Shown: one piece after another, positions 36,956 through 50,381 of the stretch
Layout: each line of letters begins with the position of its first letter
How positions within the stretch are numbered: position 1 is the stretch's first letter
Origin: Paulownia fortunei
Taxonomy: Eukaryota > Streptophyta > Magnoliopsida > Lamiales > Paulowniaceae
NCBI GenBank assembly: GCA_019321725.1
Contig: CM033110.1
Location: 21,507,278 to 21,571,277, forward strand
Length of the DNA stretch: 64,000 nt
Direction: 5' to 3'
Translations under genes and position numbers: made by a program
Notes under the pieces: model-generated
Told to the model about the DNA's origin: nothing
The model's input: only the letters and a program-made list of their open reading frames with translations
Databases searched by the model: none

Positions 36956-37909
36956 GAGCGTCTTTAACATCATTGTACTAATTCTTGGTTTGAGTTTTGC
37001 TGTAAGTGAAAAGGATCATTGAACTCCCCATTACAGTGTTGGACAAGCACCGAGACCAGTATCATGCTTGTATATTAGTGTGGTTGTTTAATATATATGT
37101 CTTTGAAATGATAATCAATGAAAGCAACTGGGAAAATGTTTTACAGCACATTCATCTTAAACCCGATGGACTATGTTTACAATGCAACTCACTATATTAG
37201 ATATCATCAAGTGCATGGAACTCTTTGGAGTAAGGAGGCTTCCTAAATGAGGTTTCATGTTATGGAAGAAATTACCTGGCAGGAGAAGTTATGAGATTAT
37301 CCAGTGGATAATTGTTGAATAACAATCATAATTAGATCGAGATGGATAAGAAACACTAATCGTCTTAATGGAGTTTACCAGCTTAATGCAAAATGATTAT
37401 AACTAGACACCGCACAAGAAACAGATGAAAGATACAGTAAATCTTGGGCTGCTTCTGAACCCAAGAAGCATCATCCAAATTACTTGCCAAATTCTTCCTT
37501 GAAAGCCCAGCCTTTCTATAATCTAGATCTCAACCAGGTACATTGGTTCCTAAAATTGAAAAAAATATATCCAATATCAGGCACTTGTACTCGAGAATTG
37601 TTATAAAGAAAGGCTTGCATAGTTATACCTTCTCATGGAACGTTTTTCCTTTTATTGCAATTAGATAAGACTATGATGACCTGTATTCACATATTTCTCG
37701 TCCATAGTTTTTGCTTCCTGCAACTAAGTATTTGTATAGACTACCATTTGGAAAAGGAGCTTAGCGAAGATTTTTCTCTTCGAAGAAAGTATATAGCATA
37801 TGGATGTTATTCACAGAAATTCAATCCACAAGAACCCCAATAATTTGCTTCATCTTAATGAAATTCCCAATGTCACTTTCTGACACCACCGATGGAGTGA
37901 ATCTTGATG
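36956..37909. other. Convergent 3' regions of psbO (+) and the PPR gene (-)
   Basis: Both neighbours end here, so the interval probably holds two 3' UTRs. Short frames have no family support. No repeat is recognised. Confidence 0.6.
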
Positions 37910-39991
37910 TCACCAAAAATCTCCACAGGAACATAACCCATGTGCAAAATGGTGAAACCTCAAAGCATCTCTAACAATGATCTGCACTCCTACAAATTTT
38001 GCTATGAACTTGATGGTGTTATGACAATCACCACATATCCTCAAGTTCTTAAAGACTCTAACAGATGATTCACCTTTCAAATTGAGTATCCCAAAAGCAA
38101 CAGCCAGCTTCTCACTATGATTGCACAAACTATCCTCCTGCTCCTCTCCATCCAAATCTTGTAGAACAAATTCTGTATCAGGGTAGTATCCGGCTAATTT
38201 CATCTTCATGCGTATTGCATCCAAAAATTTATATATGTCATTGCTCTTATCATTATTTTTATCACCAACAACAAATGTATACACTCTATTCTTCACTCGA
38301 ACCCAACTGCAACCAGGAACTTTCCTAATCCCTCTGTCTCTCATCAATTTCCTAGTCTCAGAAGCTTCTCCCCACAGTTTGGCAGTAACAAGGATGTTGA
38401 AGAGTAAAACATAATTTCCAGGGTTGTCTGGTTCAATCTCAAACAGGCGGTTTGCCGCAATTCGCCCCAGATCTACATTCTTATATATCCGACATGCTCC
38501 AAGCAAAGCTCCCCATGCAGCTGCACTTGGTTCTATGGGCATTTGCTGGATGAAGTTATATGCCTCTGCTAAGCGACCACCACGACTAAGAACATCAACC
38601 ATGCATGAATAATGCTCTGCATCAGGTTCAACTTTATGATCCTTAATCATTGAATGAAAAATTGAGAGCCCCTCGTCTACCATCTGTGAGTGGCTACAAC
38701 CAGATAGGGCACCTGTAAAAGTAACAGAGTTTGGTTTCACCCCTGAGCTCACCATTTCATTGAAGAGTGATAAAGCTTCCGCTCCTCTTCCATGCATTGA
38801 GTTGGCAATAATAATTGTGTTCCATGCAACAGTATCTTTCCATGGCATCATGCTAAAAAGTCGGTTGGACATTTCTAAGTCGCCACTCTTGGCATATATT
38901 AACACAAGAGCAGTACTGGCTGCCAAATCCTCCATAAAACAATGTCTGACTATATATGCATGAATCTCCTTTCCTCCCCTCCAAACTTCTAAAGAAGTAC
39001 AAGCAGTTAACACACTTGTAATAGTGATTTGATTTGGTTTGCACCCTAGCTGCTGCATGTCTCCAAGTAACTCTAGAGCTTCTTGTGCTTTTCCATTATC
39101 AGCGCACCCAGAAATGACAGAATTCCAGGAAACAATATCCAACTTGACTCCTTGAATTCTCATTTGTTGAAATTTATTAAGTGCCTTCCCGCACTCACCA
39201 TTTGAAAAATATGCTGATATAATCACATTCCATGACACAACATCAAGCTGTGGCATGTTATAAAACACTAATTCAGCATGCTTAATACTTGAACAACTAG
39301 AATACATATCCACAAGAGCACTGTTCACAAACACATTTTCTCCCATCCCATTCTTAATACCAAAACCATGAATCTCTCTACCCAAATTTAAACACTTCAA
39401 ATCCGAGCAAGCAGGAAGTACAGAAGACAATGTCATCCCATTAGGCCTAATTCCAGTCAACCCCATCTCCCGAAAAGCATGAAGAGCCTCTCTTGGAAGC
39501 CCACAGTTAACATAACAAGAACAAAACGATGTCCAAGTAATCACATCCTTCAACCTCAAATCATCAAAAACTCTTTCTGCACCCTGAAAGTACTTACATT
39601 TCCCATACATGTCAATCAAACCATTCCCCAGAAGCAAATCCGAACTGAACCTATACTTCAGAGCATCACAGTGAATTTCTTTCGCCTTTACTAAATCCCC
39701 TGAAACTGCACAAGCCTTGGCAACTGCTAAAATAGCGAACTTATCTGGATTTATCTTTCTGCAGTTTTTCACTTCAGTGTAAAGTTTTATCGCTTCTTTA
39801 CATCGACCATTCTTGGTATAAGCTGAAATCAACAATGTCCATGACTGTACATCCGGGTAAGAGATTCCATCGAACAGTTGGCGGGCGCGTGCTAAATCTC
39901 CCAAATTCAAATACTTTTTGATGAATTTGATATTCAAATGAGGTGGGAGATTAGTGGGTACCTTTGAAAGCATCTGACTGTCGGCATTCAA
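37910..39991 (-). CDS. DYW-class pentatricopeptide repeat protein
   Basis: An intronless frame of 693 codons. PLS-type PPR repeats run from about residue 20 (DLARARQLFDGI, then YPDVQSWTLLISAYTKNGR, DVITWTSFCSCYVNCG, LDVVSWNVIISAYFSNG, DIVSWNSVISGCADNGK and others). E/E+ motifs follow, including the PGCSWV box. A C-terminal DYW deaminase-like domain has HSEKLA (H625, E627), CGDCH (C653, C656), HH at 680-681 and CSC at 687-689. These are the zinc and catalytic residues of cytidine deaminases. The protein ends DFW rather than DYW. Family members recognise organelle RNAs and edit C to U. The N-terminus is short and not a typical transit peptide, so the organelle is unclear; the start is the first in-frame ATG. 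Confidence 0.93.
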   Translation of the reverse strand: MNADSQMLSKVPTNLPPHLNIKFIKKYLNLGDLARARQLFDGISYPDVQSWTLLISAYTKNGRCKEAIKLYTEVKNCRKINPDKFAILAVAKACAVSGDLVKAKEIHCDALKYRFSSDLLLGNGLIDMYGKCKYFQGAERVFDDLRLKDVITWTSFCSCYVNCGLPREALHAFREMGLTGIRPNGMTLSSVLPACSDLKCLNLGREIHGFGIKNGMGENVFVNSALVDMYSSCSSIKHAELVFYNMPQLDVVSWNVIISAYFSNGECGKALNKFQQMRIQGVKLDIVSWNSVISGCADNGKAQEALELLGDMQQLGCKPNQITITSVLTACTSLEVWRGGKEIHAYIVRHCFMEDLAASTALVLIYAKSGDLEMSNRLFSMMPWKDTVAWNTIIIANSMHGRGAEALSLFNEMVSSGVKPNSVTFTGALSGCSHSQMVDEGLSIFHSMIKDHKVEPDAEHYSCMVDVLSRGGRLAEAYNFIQQMPIEPSAAAWGALLGACRIYKNVDLGRIAANRLFEIEPDNPGNYVLLFNILVTAKLWGEASETRKLMRDRGIRKVPGCSWVRVKNRVYTFVVGDKNNDKSNDIYKFLDAIRMKMKLAGYYPDTEFVLQDLDGEEQEDSLCNHSEKLAVAFGILNLKGESSVRVFKNLRICGDCHNTIKFIAKFVGVQIIVRDALRFHHFAHGLCSCGDFW

Positions 39992-42907
39992 TTGTAAAAG
40001 AGTGCAATGCAGAAAATTAGTACCCTTTTTGTATGCTGAGAGAATATAGTAATCAAAGAAAATAAGGTGGAAAGTAGAACTTCAAATTGACTTTTCCAAG
40101 TCTTTGAATTCCACGCCTTGGTCAGAAGCCAAACAAAGCTTTGAATCATGATCAATGGGCCGACAGTTTAACGGTACCGACGTCATAAACCTACATGTTT
40201 AAAGTTAAAACAAGAAAAAGAATTGATGGCTCATGGCTCATGGCTCATGGCCCCATGAAACAGATTTGGAGTAATTTATTACACTAGTAAATAATTTAGT
40301 GGGGGATATGAAGAAAACAGAAGAGTTATTCGGAGGAGTGCGGGGGCTGGCTCCTGCAAATTTGAAAAAGACTGCCCATCAGCCATTTCGCATCTTCCAA
40401 TTTTTCTTTTCTGCCCTTTTCTTTTTTCTCTTTTTCTTTTTTAAATGACTTGACTATTTATTTTTTGACTTTTCATTTTCTGAGTCATCTTTTGAACGGA
40501 GAATCTTTTACCAATATAACGCACAAAATAAATAAATAGTATCAATACTTGAAGGGAACTTCCACAAGATATTAATATTTAAACCAGCAAATAAATCAAC
40601 CATAATTACACTTTAAAAATCCTTTTTATTTGACTTTTGTACTATGAAATATTTATGGAGGATCGATCCTAGACAGAATAAATGACATTTATAAGCAATA
40701 TCACGATTTAATATTTATGCATAAAAGTTGTAATTTTTTGTATTTCCAGCATTTCGTTTAATGAAACCAATAATGTTTAAAATGCATGCATCAAGAATAT
40801 ATTTTTTTTATTATTTTAAATATTACAAAATAAATTTAAGTGTCGCTCAAATAAATATTTTGTCGGAACAAATTCTTGTTGGAAAAAATTGTGAAACTTA
40901 CATAGTGACATGTCATATTAAAAATCTCCTCTATAAGTCTAAATTCCAACTGAGCTTTGATAAATTTAATTTGCATTGCTTTGTGAAATGGGGCCCGATC
41001 ACTTGGAATTCAATGTGAATTAAAAATTCCCATCAATAATTGATATAATATTGTCTAAAAGGAATCTGGCAATAGTAAAAGACCACAAAGACTACACAAG
41101 CATATTTGTTCCACCACATACATTTGAAAATAAATGTAAATAATTACAGTTTTATATTACAGCGTATATACCCTCTGACATAAAAAAGCTGTGGTGGAGA
41201 TGAAATGTGTGCTCCCATGAAATTCCAACCGCTCGATGTAGAATCTCATTCCCATTCATATAATTTATTATGCTTCAATATTTATTTACACAATTTGCAA
41301 TGCAAAGATTTCTTTGGTGGCATTTACTCTAAAAGTGTTTTGGAAAAAAGAAAAAAGTTTATTCATAAATATGAAATACATGAATTTCTTATTTACCTTG
41401 AAATCGAGTAAAATTACGATTCAATAGTTGATTACACAATTTATTTACGTATGTATGTTTATGTTATTTTATTTATGTAAGCTTTTTCTAAAGATTTTAC
41501 GTATTTGTTATCGGCATATTTGAGATATTGTTCTATATTTCCTTCTAAATCCAGCTGATAAAGGATGACACGTTTAATTTATTCTTGAAAATAATAAAAA
41601 TTAAAGCCTTTGGTTATAAAAATGTAAGACATACAAAGAGTCAAAATTAAATTCAATAACCAAAAAAGAAATCCATTTAAAATAAAATCACATGTTGATT
41701 AAGACATTAACTAAAGAATGAATTTTTAAAGGCCACGCAGTTGGTTTCTTTCCATATATGGTGATTAATGTTTGTAAAAAAGTATTATTTTCTATCTCAT
41801 TAAATTTACAAAAAAACATAAAAGTAAATAGATGAATAAACAGACTAATTTATAGCAAGGGACAAGTAATTTGGAACTAATAAAAATGGAAACCCAAACA
41901 TATTTTAATAATCATGCACCACAATTTTTATGATAGTTATTTATGTTATGTAAAATAATTTTTTTAATAAAAAATCATTTTAAAATGATAGTACTTGTAC
42001 TTTATTCTTTAATTCCTTTAATTTTCTTCTTTCCTCGCCAAAATTCAAAATTCAAACATGGCATTAAAGTCTTAAACTGCTTGCAAAAATCGTTGACATA
42101 TCAATATTAGAATATACTATAATACATAGACTGCAGGACATGAACACACTACAATTATAGTATTTGGTAATTATTGATGCAATTATCGATAAGATTAAAA
42201 AAAATATTACACGTTTGATTGAAATAGTTTACATCAAATGCATCAATAAATAAATTATGTGAATCATAATGCTACAATAAGCTTGAAATAACATTCGTAC
42301 GTTGAATTTCTATGCGTGGGAACAATATTAGCTTCCACGCAATAAATTTATATTTTTTAGATTAAAAATATGAGTTTTAGAAAATTATTTAAAGGTTTCC
42401 AATGGCATATAATAAAGTAAGTCGATTTGAAATTTATGATCATAATAAAAAAATAATTCAAATTAGCTCTAACGAATTTGAATTGTGTGTTACTTAAATT
42501 ATTTTATGAATTTAAAATTCTAAAACAGATTTTAGGGTAGAAAATACAATTCTCATTATCAGCATTAATTAAAAGGAAAAGAAAAGGAGATGGAAAAAGT
42601 CTTCTTTCCCACCACCTCATTTCCTCCCTAACCAATCTCCACCGTTTCCTTTTTTCCTTTTTACGAACTAATCCATTCCATTGCACAGGCACAAGGAATA
42701 AACCGTTGCTCATAATCTTCCTTCCAAATCACGATAGAAAACTTACTTCTTTTTTTTGCCCTTAATATCTTTTGATGAGAAACGTGGCATGGGCTGGGGA
42801 GAGAATTAAATGGCTATGAGGAAGCTGTGCGATCACCACCATAGATATACAAGAATCGCATCTATAGAACAATTTCAAGAAAAGACAGAGCCTTATGTGT
42901 GGATGAT
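39992..42907. other. Upstream spacer between the PPR and CASP-like genes
   Basis: Only short, low-complexity frames are present. Near 40,228-40,250 the unit GGCTCAT is repeated three times in tandem. The last 400 bases (42,540-42,900) are pyrimidine-rich and likely hold the promoter and leader of the CASP-like gene. No other feature is seen. Confidence 0.5.
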
Positions 42908-45048
42908 ATGGAAGAATTGCCGGGGGCTCTGGGGACAAGTGCGAGCTTGGCTCTGAGATTGGGACAGGCCATTTTTGCTGTTGCTTCATTGCTCTTCATG
43001 TGTTTGGATGTTGAATTCTACAGTTACACTGCCTTCTGGTAATTCAAAATTCTGTTTTTTTTTTTTTTCTCTCTTTATCTTGATTTCTTAGAGGCCCTTT
43101 TGTTGTTGCTCGTTTTAACTCATGTTTTTCTTGTTTACTGTTTGATTATTGGTACTGATTTTCTGTGAATCGAAGATTTAAACGGTCCTTTTTTCTGTTT
43201 ATCAATATGATTTCTTCTATTATGTATTTGAAGTTTGTGTTACAATCTTTTGCTGATATGTGAGCTTTCATGTATGGCGTTGGGCTGATCACAGGATTTA
43301 TGTGATAAGAATAGACAAAGAGGTTCGGTGATTACAATTTACAACAAACTTCGTATTCTAGTTTTTTGGTTTTTGTCGGTAGAGTATAGCTGGTTGACAG
43401 CTATCGTTTGACATTTTTTGAGGGGCATTATTAAGAATTCAGAATAGATGGGGATGAAAGGACACGGACAAAAAATGAGAATTTTAGGACTTAGAAGAGG
43501 TCAATGAGATGGTGCGTTTCAATTATGGGTGCGCCTCAGTGACACTGCCATTTGCTGAGGGGAAGATGGGTTTAAGTTTCTGCAGTCACTTTTGCCTGGT
43601 TTCCGAAATCACTGTTGTTGGAATTAGCATTCATTTTTATGATAACAGTATGCAAGAACAGAAATATATTTACATTAATCTTTGTCCCTTATATTTGTGG
43701 CCAAGTACACGTTGCAAGATTTGGTTTCAATGCATATACATTCACCTGATCAGTGCGTCATCTTTCTGTTATTCGACTTGATTGAAAATTTAGCATCACG
43801 TGTTTTTTGTTCATAAATGAAGCTGTCATCAACATGGCTAAACAATTAGGGGACAGTGCTGCAGAATTAATTAGGGAGAGGAGATTTTAATGTTGTGTCT
43901 ATGTTTTGCCCGCAAAGAGTATCCTTTTTTGTGTGGCTTTATAATACTTTGCCAAGATAACTGGTGAGCTCTCTGTCACTGATTTTGCAATGGGTGCTCT
44001 GAAGAAGACTGTCTAGGAATAAACTTGAGTGCAACTCATTGGATACAATAGTAACTGAACTATTTTGGTATATTCAAGATTGTTTGTTGGTGCATTGCCA
44101 TGAACCAAACTCCAGCAGAGAGGATCGGGAGATGTTACTAGCTAAGGCCAGCTTCAAAAAACTGTTGTGACATTTATCAATATAACTCTTATGGGGCAGT
44201 CATTTGAGTTTTGTAAATTCATGCAATTGCCAATCTGTTCAAGTCTAAAAGTTTCGAAGATGTAAACTATCTGGAACAATTCATTGTAGCTTTAATTATG
44301 TTCAAGACACAGTTGCTAAATTTTACATGCCTACATCATTCGTCATTATTTTGATCCTTGTTTAACCTTATAGCAACATTTTTGGTAGGAACCACAACAA
44401 TGTGCTCCCCAAAGACTAGACTTAACCCCCCCACCCCCTGCTAGTTAATGTCGAACCCTGAGTTGTGTCAGCACTGCCATTGATATTGACTGAATTGTTA
44501 TTTTAGGGATAGTTGTTTCCCATTGTGCTGTTGTTTTTCATGCAAGAGAAATCAATGCATTGTCTGTAAAATTTTGGTCTTGTATTTTATAATTTTTGTT
44601 TCAATTCGATTCTACTTGCAGCTTCTTGGTAACAATTATGGGCTTGGTAATTCCATGGAGCTTGACGTTGGCAGTGGTGGATGTGTTCTCGGTTTTCATT
44701 AAACGCCCAGCTCGTCAACGTGGGATACTTTCAATTGTTGTCATAGGAGATTGGGTAGACATCTTATCATATTTTATTTGATATCCTTCATATATAGTTT
44801 GTCACGTATTGCATCACTTACAGAACAATAACAATAGATGACATATTATTTCGTAGGTCCTGTCGTTTCTGTCACTTGCTGCATCTTGTTCAACGGCTAG
44901 TGTGACTAGTCTTTTGCTTGCTTCTGATGTATTCTGTGGCTCAAAGTTATGCACGAGATACCAACTGTCTGCAGCTATGGCGTTCTTGTCATGGTTTCTA
45001 TTGTTATCCTCCTCCCTCTTCAATCTCTGGCTTCTACCTTCTGTGTAG
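42908..45048 (+). CDS. CASPL5C: CASP-like membrane protein, subfamily 5C
   Basis: Three exons (42908-43038, 44622-44754, 44857-45048) join in frame to 151 codons plus stop. The start MEELPGALGTSASLALRLGQ is preceded by an upstream ATG that terminates after three codons. Four hydrophobic segments fit the CASP/DUF588 four-helix fold: AIFAVASLLFMCL, FLVTIMGLVIPWSLTLAVV, VLSFLSLAASCSTASVTSLL and AMAFLSWFLLLSSSLFNLW. The loop Cys pair FCGSKLC and the RYQLSAAMAFLSWF block fit CASPL5 proteins. Casparian-strip membrane-domain proteins form plasma-membrane scaffolds; the role of subfamily 5 is not established. Intron 1 is 1.6 kb with no internal gene. Confidence 0.93.
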
Positions 45049-48000
45049 TTCATCTGTGTCCAAATGGCCTATGTGGAAATTAAATGGGAAATCCCAAGAA
45101 GATTTTGTTGTGTAGACCTTCCAGTTATAGTATTGTTCATTGTAGTCTTGCAATTGTACAGTTATATGGAGTTGCCCCGTGAAATTTGTAATAAAAGAGG
45201 GCAAACTTAATGGACTTGATACTTTTCTAAGAAAGGTATGGAAAGTGAATTGGTTTTGAACTGCATCTCCATTCAGCAGGCATCCAATAAAATCTTTGTT
45301 TCTAGTTGATAAATTTCAGATCTCTGTTTCAATTTAATATTTTATTAATATTTTACTTCATAAATACATATTATATATACACATCAAGTGCGTATAATTT
45401 ATACCAAATTTATATTTAAAAAAAATATTTTATATACTTGCCAAGTATTTGCAAATTGAAACACTGATTAAAATAGAGAATATAAACTGTGTTGACAAGG
45501 GAATCGGCCCATTTCCAACTCTAAATAATGAACATTTGCTCCTTTGATATGTATATACGCGCACACACATTCTGGAACGTGGGGTCCTTGTTGGAAACTT
45601 GGGAGACTTTGATACTAATAGTTTTACTATTTGAATTGGGCCTGGTCTAAAGCCCAACTGGTTATACTAAAATTGTCTGTTTTTCCATGGATCGTGGAGT
45701 ACAACCATTTTTTTCCACTCAACTAAAGTTTTATATGTGCACGCATTTAATTGTATGGGCTACGGGATTATATTTTCACCACTTAATTCACCAGAAATCG
45801 TGTGCGTGAACATTCAAAATCTAGGAAAATTCTTTGGTGTTCTTGGATCGATTAATCCAAACTCCCACCATTGAATTTTCGTTTGTAAATCCCATAAAAT
45901 TAATGGTTATAATTATCTGGAAAAAAAAAGCATATATTATAAAAGAAGAGGAGAGAGAGTCTCAACAGGAATTAAATGTATAGGTCTTGAGGTCCAAAGC
46001 ATTGATAATCCGACGTCGTCTTGCCGGTTGGTGACCCTGTTCAAAATACTCTCATTATAAGCAATACATTCAATTTAGCAAAGAAATTTCAATCAGGGGA
46101 TACGGTTTTTCTTTTAGATACTTCAAATTTGAGACACGCCGGCTTTAAATCGCTATTTTAAACATTTTTTTGTTTTTTATTTGTATTCTTTAAGGTGGTC
46201 CAATGGGAGAAACAAATATTATTAATCTCATAACATAAATGCAGCCTTCATAAATTATGATCCAACCAATCGTGTACACTCCAATTTCTGAATTGACAGC
46301 TCAAATCAACACACGTGCATGCATCCAATGCAGCGACTGACCACTGTAGATCTTGTCCTTTCTGTATACTCAAAATAACATTACAAAATTTTCCTTTTTA
46401 TTTATTAAAATATCTAGCCCCATTATGAAGATCTAAAAGGGCAAAATTGTTAGCATCGTGTAATTTAAAAAAAAAAAAAACTGCGATGATTAATTTTGCT
46501 AAGACAGACAATTCACATCGAGATTAGATAATTTGTAAAATAATTCTTTTTGCCTCACCTCGAAAACTTTGCACTGTTAAAAATTATATATATCCCTAAT
46601 TAAATAAAATTTTGTTTCCTAGAATATACAATAATAATAAAAAAAAAACCAACGACCACCCACCCACCTGGATAAATTCCACAAACGTAATCAATTTGTT
46701 CTTTTCTCGTATATTGGCTTAGGAATTTTATATAAATTGATGGCAGCACTTCTCATTTTTTGGTGATCTATTATTCTAAAGTAGTTTCCAAGATTAGGAC
46801 AAGTTCAATGTTTGAATACTTGATAAGGTAGACAAAACAATTATAATTTGGGAGTTAAATTTCTCTCCTGAACACCAATTGCCTAATACTATTTTGCTAA
46901 AATGTATTTTAGGAGAATATATTGAAGGATGTTTGTATTAGAAAAAATATATATTAAAAAATATAATATATATTTAATTTTATTTTGAAAGATTAAATTG
47001 AAAATAAAAAAGGGAAGAGAATTTAGTACTAAACACTGCATAATTCTACATCTAATAAAAAACGTGTTTATTCAAACTAATATCATGTGAAGGAAGCTTC
47101 GAGGATGGCCATGCAAGCAATATTGGCCCACCCTTATATGATTGATCATTGGAAGCATTCACTTTATTTGAATTTAAAGTTAATTCATGTCCAAAAGTGT
47201 GTATTTGGTCCAAGATGAAGCCAATACACAATTATATACAATCTTTAAAGATAATAGTATAATAGTTGGACAAAAGGGCAGCATCACAGCTAATGATGCC
47301 CAAGATTCGGAGGGATGCCATATTATTCGACCAAAACCAAGCTTAAGACTTGTTTTAATTTAATTCCAAGTTGCTTTCTTGGTAGGTTATATCATTTTTA
47401 GCGAGTCCCTAACTCAGATTATATTCTTTATTTTTTTTCTCTATTTATTTCTTTTATTTAGCTTCCTTCACCTCATTTTTTTTATAATAAAAGAAAATAT
47501 TACCTAATTCCATAATTCTATTTCAAATGACTATAATTGATCAATTAGATCATAAATGTAAGATATTTACCAACATACTATATTGTCTCGTCACGCTCCA
47601 TTCACACTCATGCTTATTAATAAAATAGAGTGAATAAAAAAAATAAAGTCAATATTCAAAATAAATAATGATCATTTCATATAAAAATTTAATTTATAAA
47701 AGATATACGATACTCAATGCTATTTTAATTAGTAGAAAAATAAATGTATATATCTAGTAGGCCAATTTTTAAATTTGTGTGTAAGGTATATAAATGGTGT
47801 GTGTGGCAAAGTGAATGAAAAAAATGAATAGAACCCCATAGGGCCCAACAGCACAGATCATGAGGGTAAGTAGTTGTCGGGTTGTTGGGAATGCTGGTTC
47901 AAAAGACCCACACCACTTGCTTGTCCCTAACCCCTGTACCAATTTCTGCGAATTAAGGTGATTTCTACGTGTCTTTCTGCATGTTTCGCAGCTCAGCTTC

Positions 48001-49864
48001 GAAGGGCTCGCCCACTTGCCACGTTTCCTAATCCTTCTTCCACAACTACCCTTCTTATTCACTGAAACTACATTATTGTCTTGGCTTCCTCCCAACACAA
48101 TCCTCGTCAGACTCCTCCTATAGGCACTCACAAATAGAGATTACTCAAAACTCCGTCCAACAATCAAACGGCCAGTCAATTTAATTTTAGTAAAAACAAT
48201 ATTATTACTTGAGATTAAAAAAAATTAATTCACAAGAAAAAGTTCATAACTGTTTTTTTTTTCACCTGGTATCATTTTTATTTCTTGCTTTTAGTTAATT
48301 GTTATTATTACTAGTAAATAAATTGGATAAAATCTTTTACAATAAATTCTTTTATTTCAAATTATACTTAATGTAGGTTCGGATTGTGGATCTGATTCAG
48401 TTGCTCTTTAATAATCAAAATGACATGCACTCAAAAAAATATTAGGCTCGTTAAAATGATTATTACTTAAGATTATCGGATACTTAACTTAGGTCGTGAT
48501 ATTTGGTTTCTTTAGGAAATATTTACTGTTATTAATGAATTCATAGTTCGGATCACATAATATTTGATGTTCAGGTTTGGATTTGATCCGAATAAAAATT
48601 TGCGGATCAGAACCAGTGATTATGTTATTAAAAGGGGCAAAATAGATAAATTTTGTACTATTATATCTTAAATCGGACTACATTAATTGTCAATAGATGT
48701 ACAATTGTACTAAATGCTTCAACTTAATTGGTATATCAACAAAATACCATTAACTGTACAATTTACTCCTACCGTTGGGCAATGGATTAATTGGGGCGGC
48801 TGCATAATTTCGTGTGGTCCACTACTCCAGCTTATCTTGTCTCACAATCCAACCGCCAATTAATCAATTCTAGGATTTTACATCTCACAATTAAAGTTAT
48901 AATTGAACTTTGAATTCAAGAGAGAAAAATATATTAATTAACGCAAATGATAGTATCATCCTGATTGTGATAAAATTAATGTTTTCTCTAATTATTTTAT
49001 TTCTAAAGTTTCATATTCAAACATGATATAAGTGATGTTTAGATTGGTACTGAAAGATTTCAAATGGAGGTACAAAATTATCTTCCTTGCTCAAATCAAA
49101 ATCGCGTTATCCATCTACCCACCAATGGGATATTGCTAATGGAAATCGCTATAAAAAAGGTACAGAAAAACTGTTTGAGGAGAAATGGTGGTTGTTTGGT
49201 ACTGTAGACCCACCATTAAGTTATCTCACGTGAATCAATCCCATCCACCATTCTTCCTTCTATTTCAACTTGCTTCTTCCCACCCTCTTTTCGTTCAAAT
49301 CTTCTATTTTATTTTTTAATTCATGAGATAATTTTTATTAAACTATCAACAATTTATTTTATGAACATGTATCATGAATTAAAAAATAAATTATGAGATA
49401 GAATAAGAAAAGTGGAATAGAATATTTGAACCTCCCTCCTCCATCCATATAGCAATCCCACCTTTTATTTAAATTACTAATAATTCTTATTTTCTGCTCT
49501 TATTTTATTTTCTCAAATAACGAGATGCATTGTACACTGCTGAGAAATGGGAAAATATTATAGCAGATTAAATGCAATTATTTTGATATCTATTTTTTAT
49601 ATATATTTTTTGAGTTAAATAAAGTGCATTTTAACCCATAATTTCCTTCTTCTTTTTTCAATCAACTATTTGCCGAATTATATACCTTGCTACTAATTAA
49701 AAACGACCAGCGAGTGCATGTAATAGTGGAGAACTATAATTGTTAATGATCAAACTCCGAAACAATATTCTTAGCCATATGTAGTCTCTCCAACACTAAA
49801 TTTTGAAGCATAGAATCCACCATAAAGTCATACCACGAAAAGCATGCGTAAAATTTTTATACAA

Positions 49865-49901
<37 letters not shown>

Positions 49902-50381
49902 CATGATGAAGAATTATTCGCAAAAACACTTTCAAATGATACTTATAAATCTCACCACTTAATAACTTATCTATCTATAGAAAAGGTTTATCATATATGC
50001 CCCCACCATTATACCTCTCACTCAGTGTACATATTACTGCCCCAGTGAGAAAACCAGAAGAAAAGCAACCCCCAGTCCCTGTCTCTGTAATTTCATCGAA
50101 AAGCGTGGGTCAGAATAGGACTCCCAGCATACAACCTGTCACCCACAAGTTTACAGGTTGGCAGCCGTGCCCACTGATCCAAATACATAAACGCCCTTTC
50201 CCTTTCCCCGTCCCTTTTCTTTATTCATTTCTCTTGCTGACATGTCCTCCTGGTTCAATTCCCCATATCACCCCTCCGTTCTCCAGGCTCACGCGCACAC
50301 ATACACATATATATGTACTCACCCCACTTCTCACATTCATTCAACAGAAAAAGGAAAAAGAGAAAAAGAATTGAAGGGAAC
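45049..50381. other. 5.3-kb AT-rich intergenic region
   Basis: About 200 bases are probable 3' UTR of the CASP-like gene. A GC-richer patch at about 47,860-48,130 is open on the minus strand for 120 codons but starts only at GTG and matches no family I know. About 48,380-48,620 has the look of a degraded dispersed repeat. From 50,000 the sequence is the pyrimidine-rich leader and promoter of the PADRE gene, with a TATATATG near 50,308. Confidence 0.5.
49865..49900. repeat. Compound (AC)10(AT)8 microsatellite
   Basis: An uninterrupted AC run passes directly into an AT run. Confidence 0.95.
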
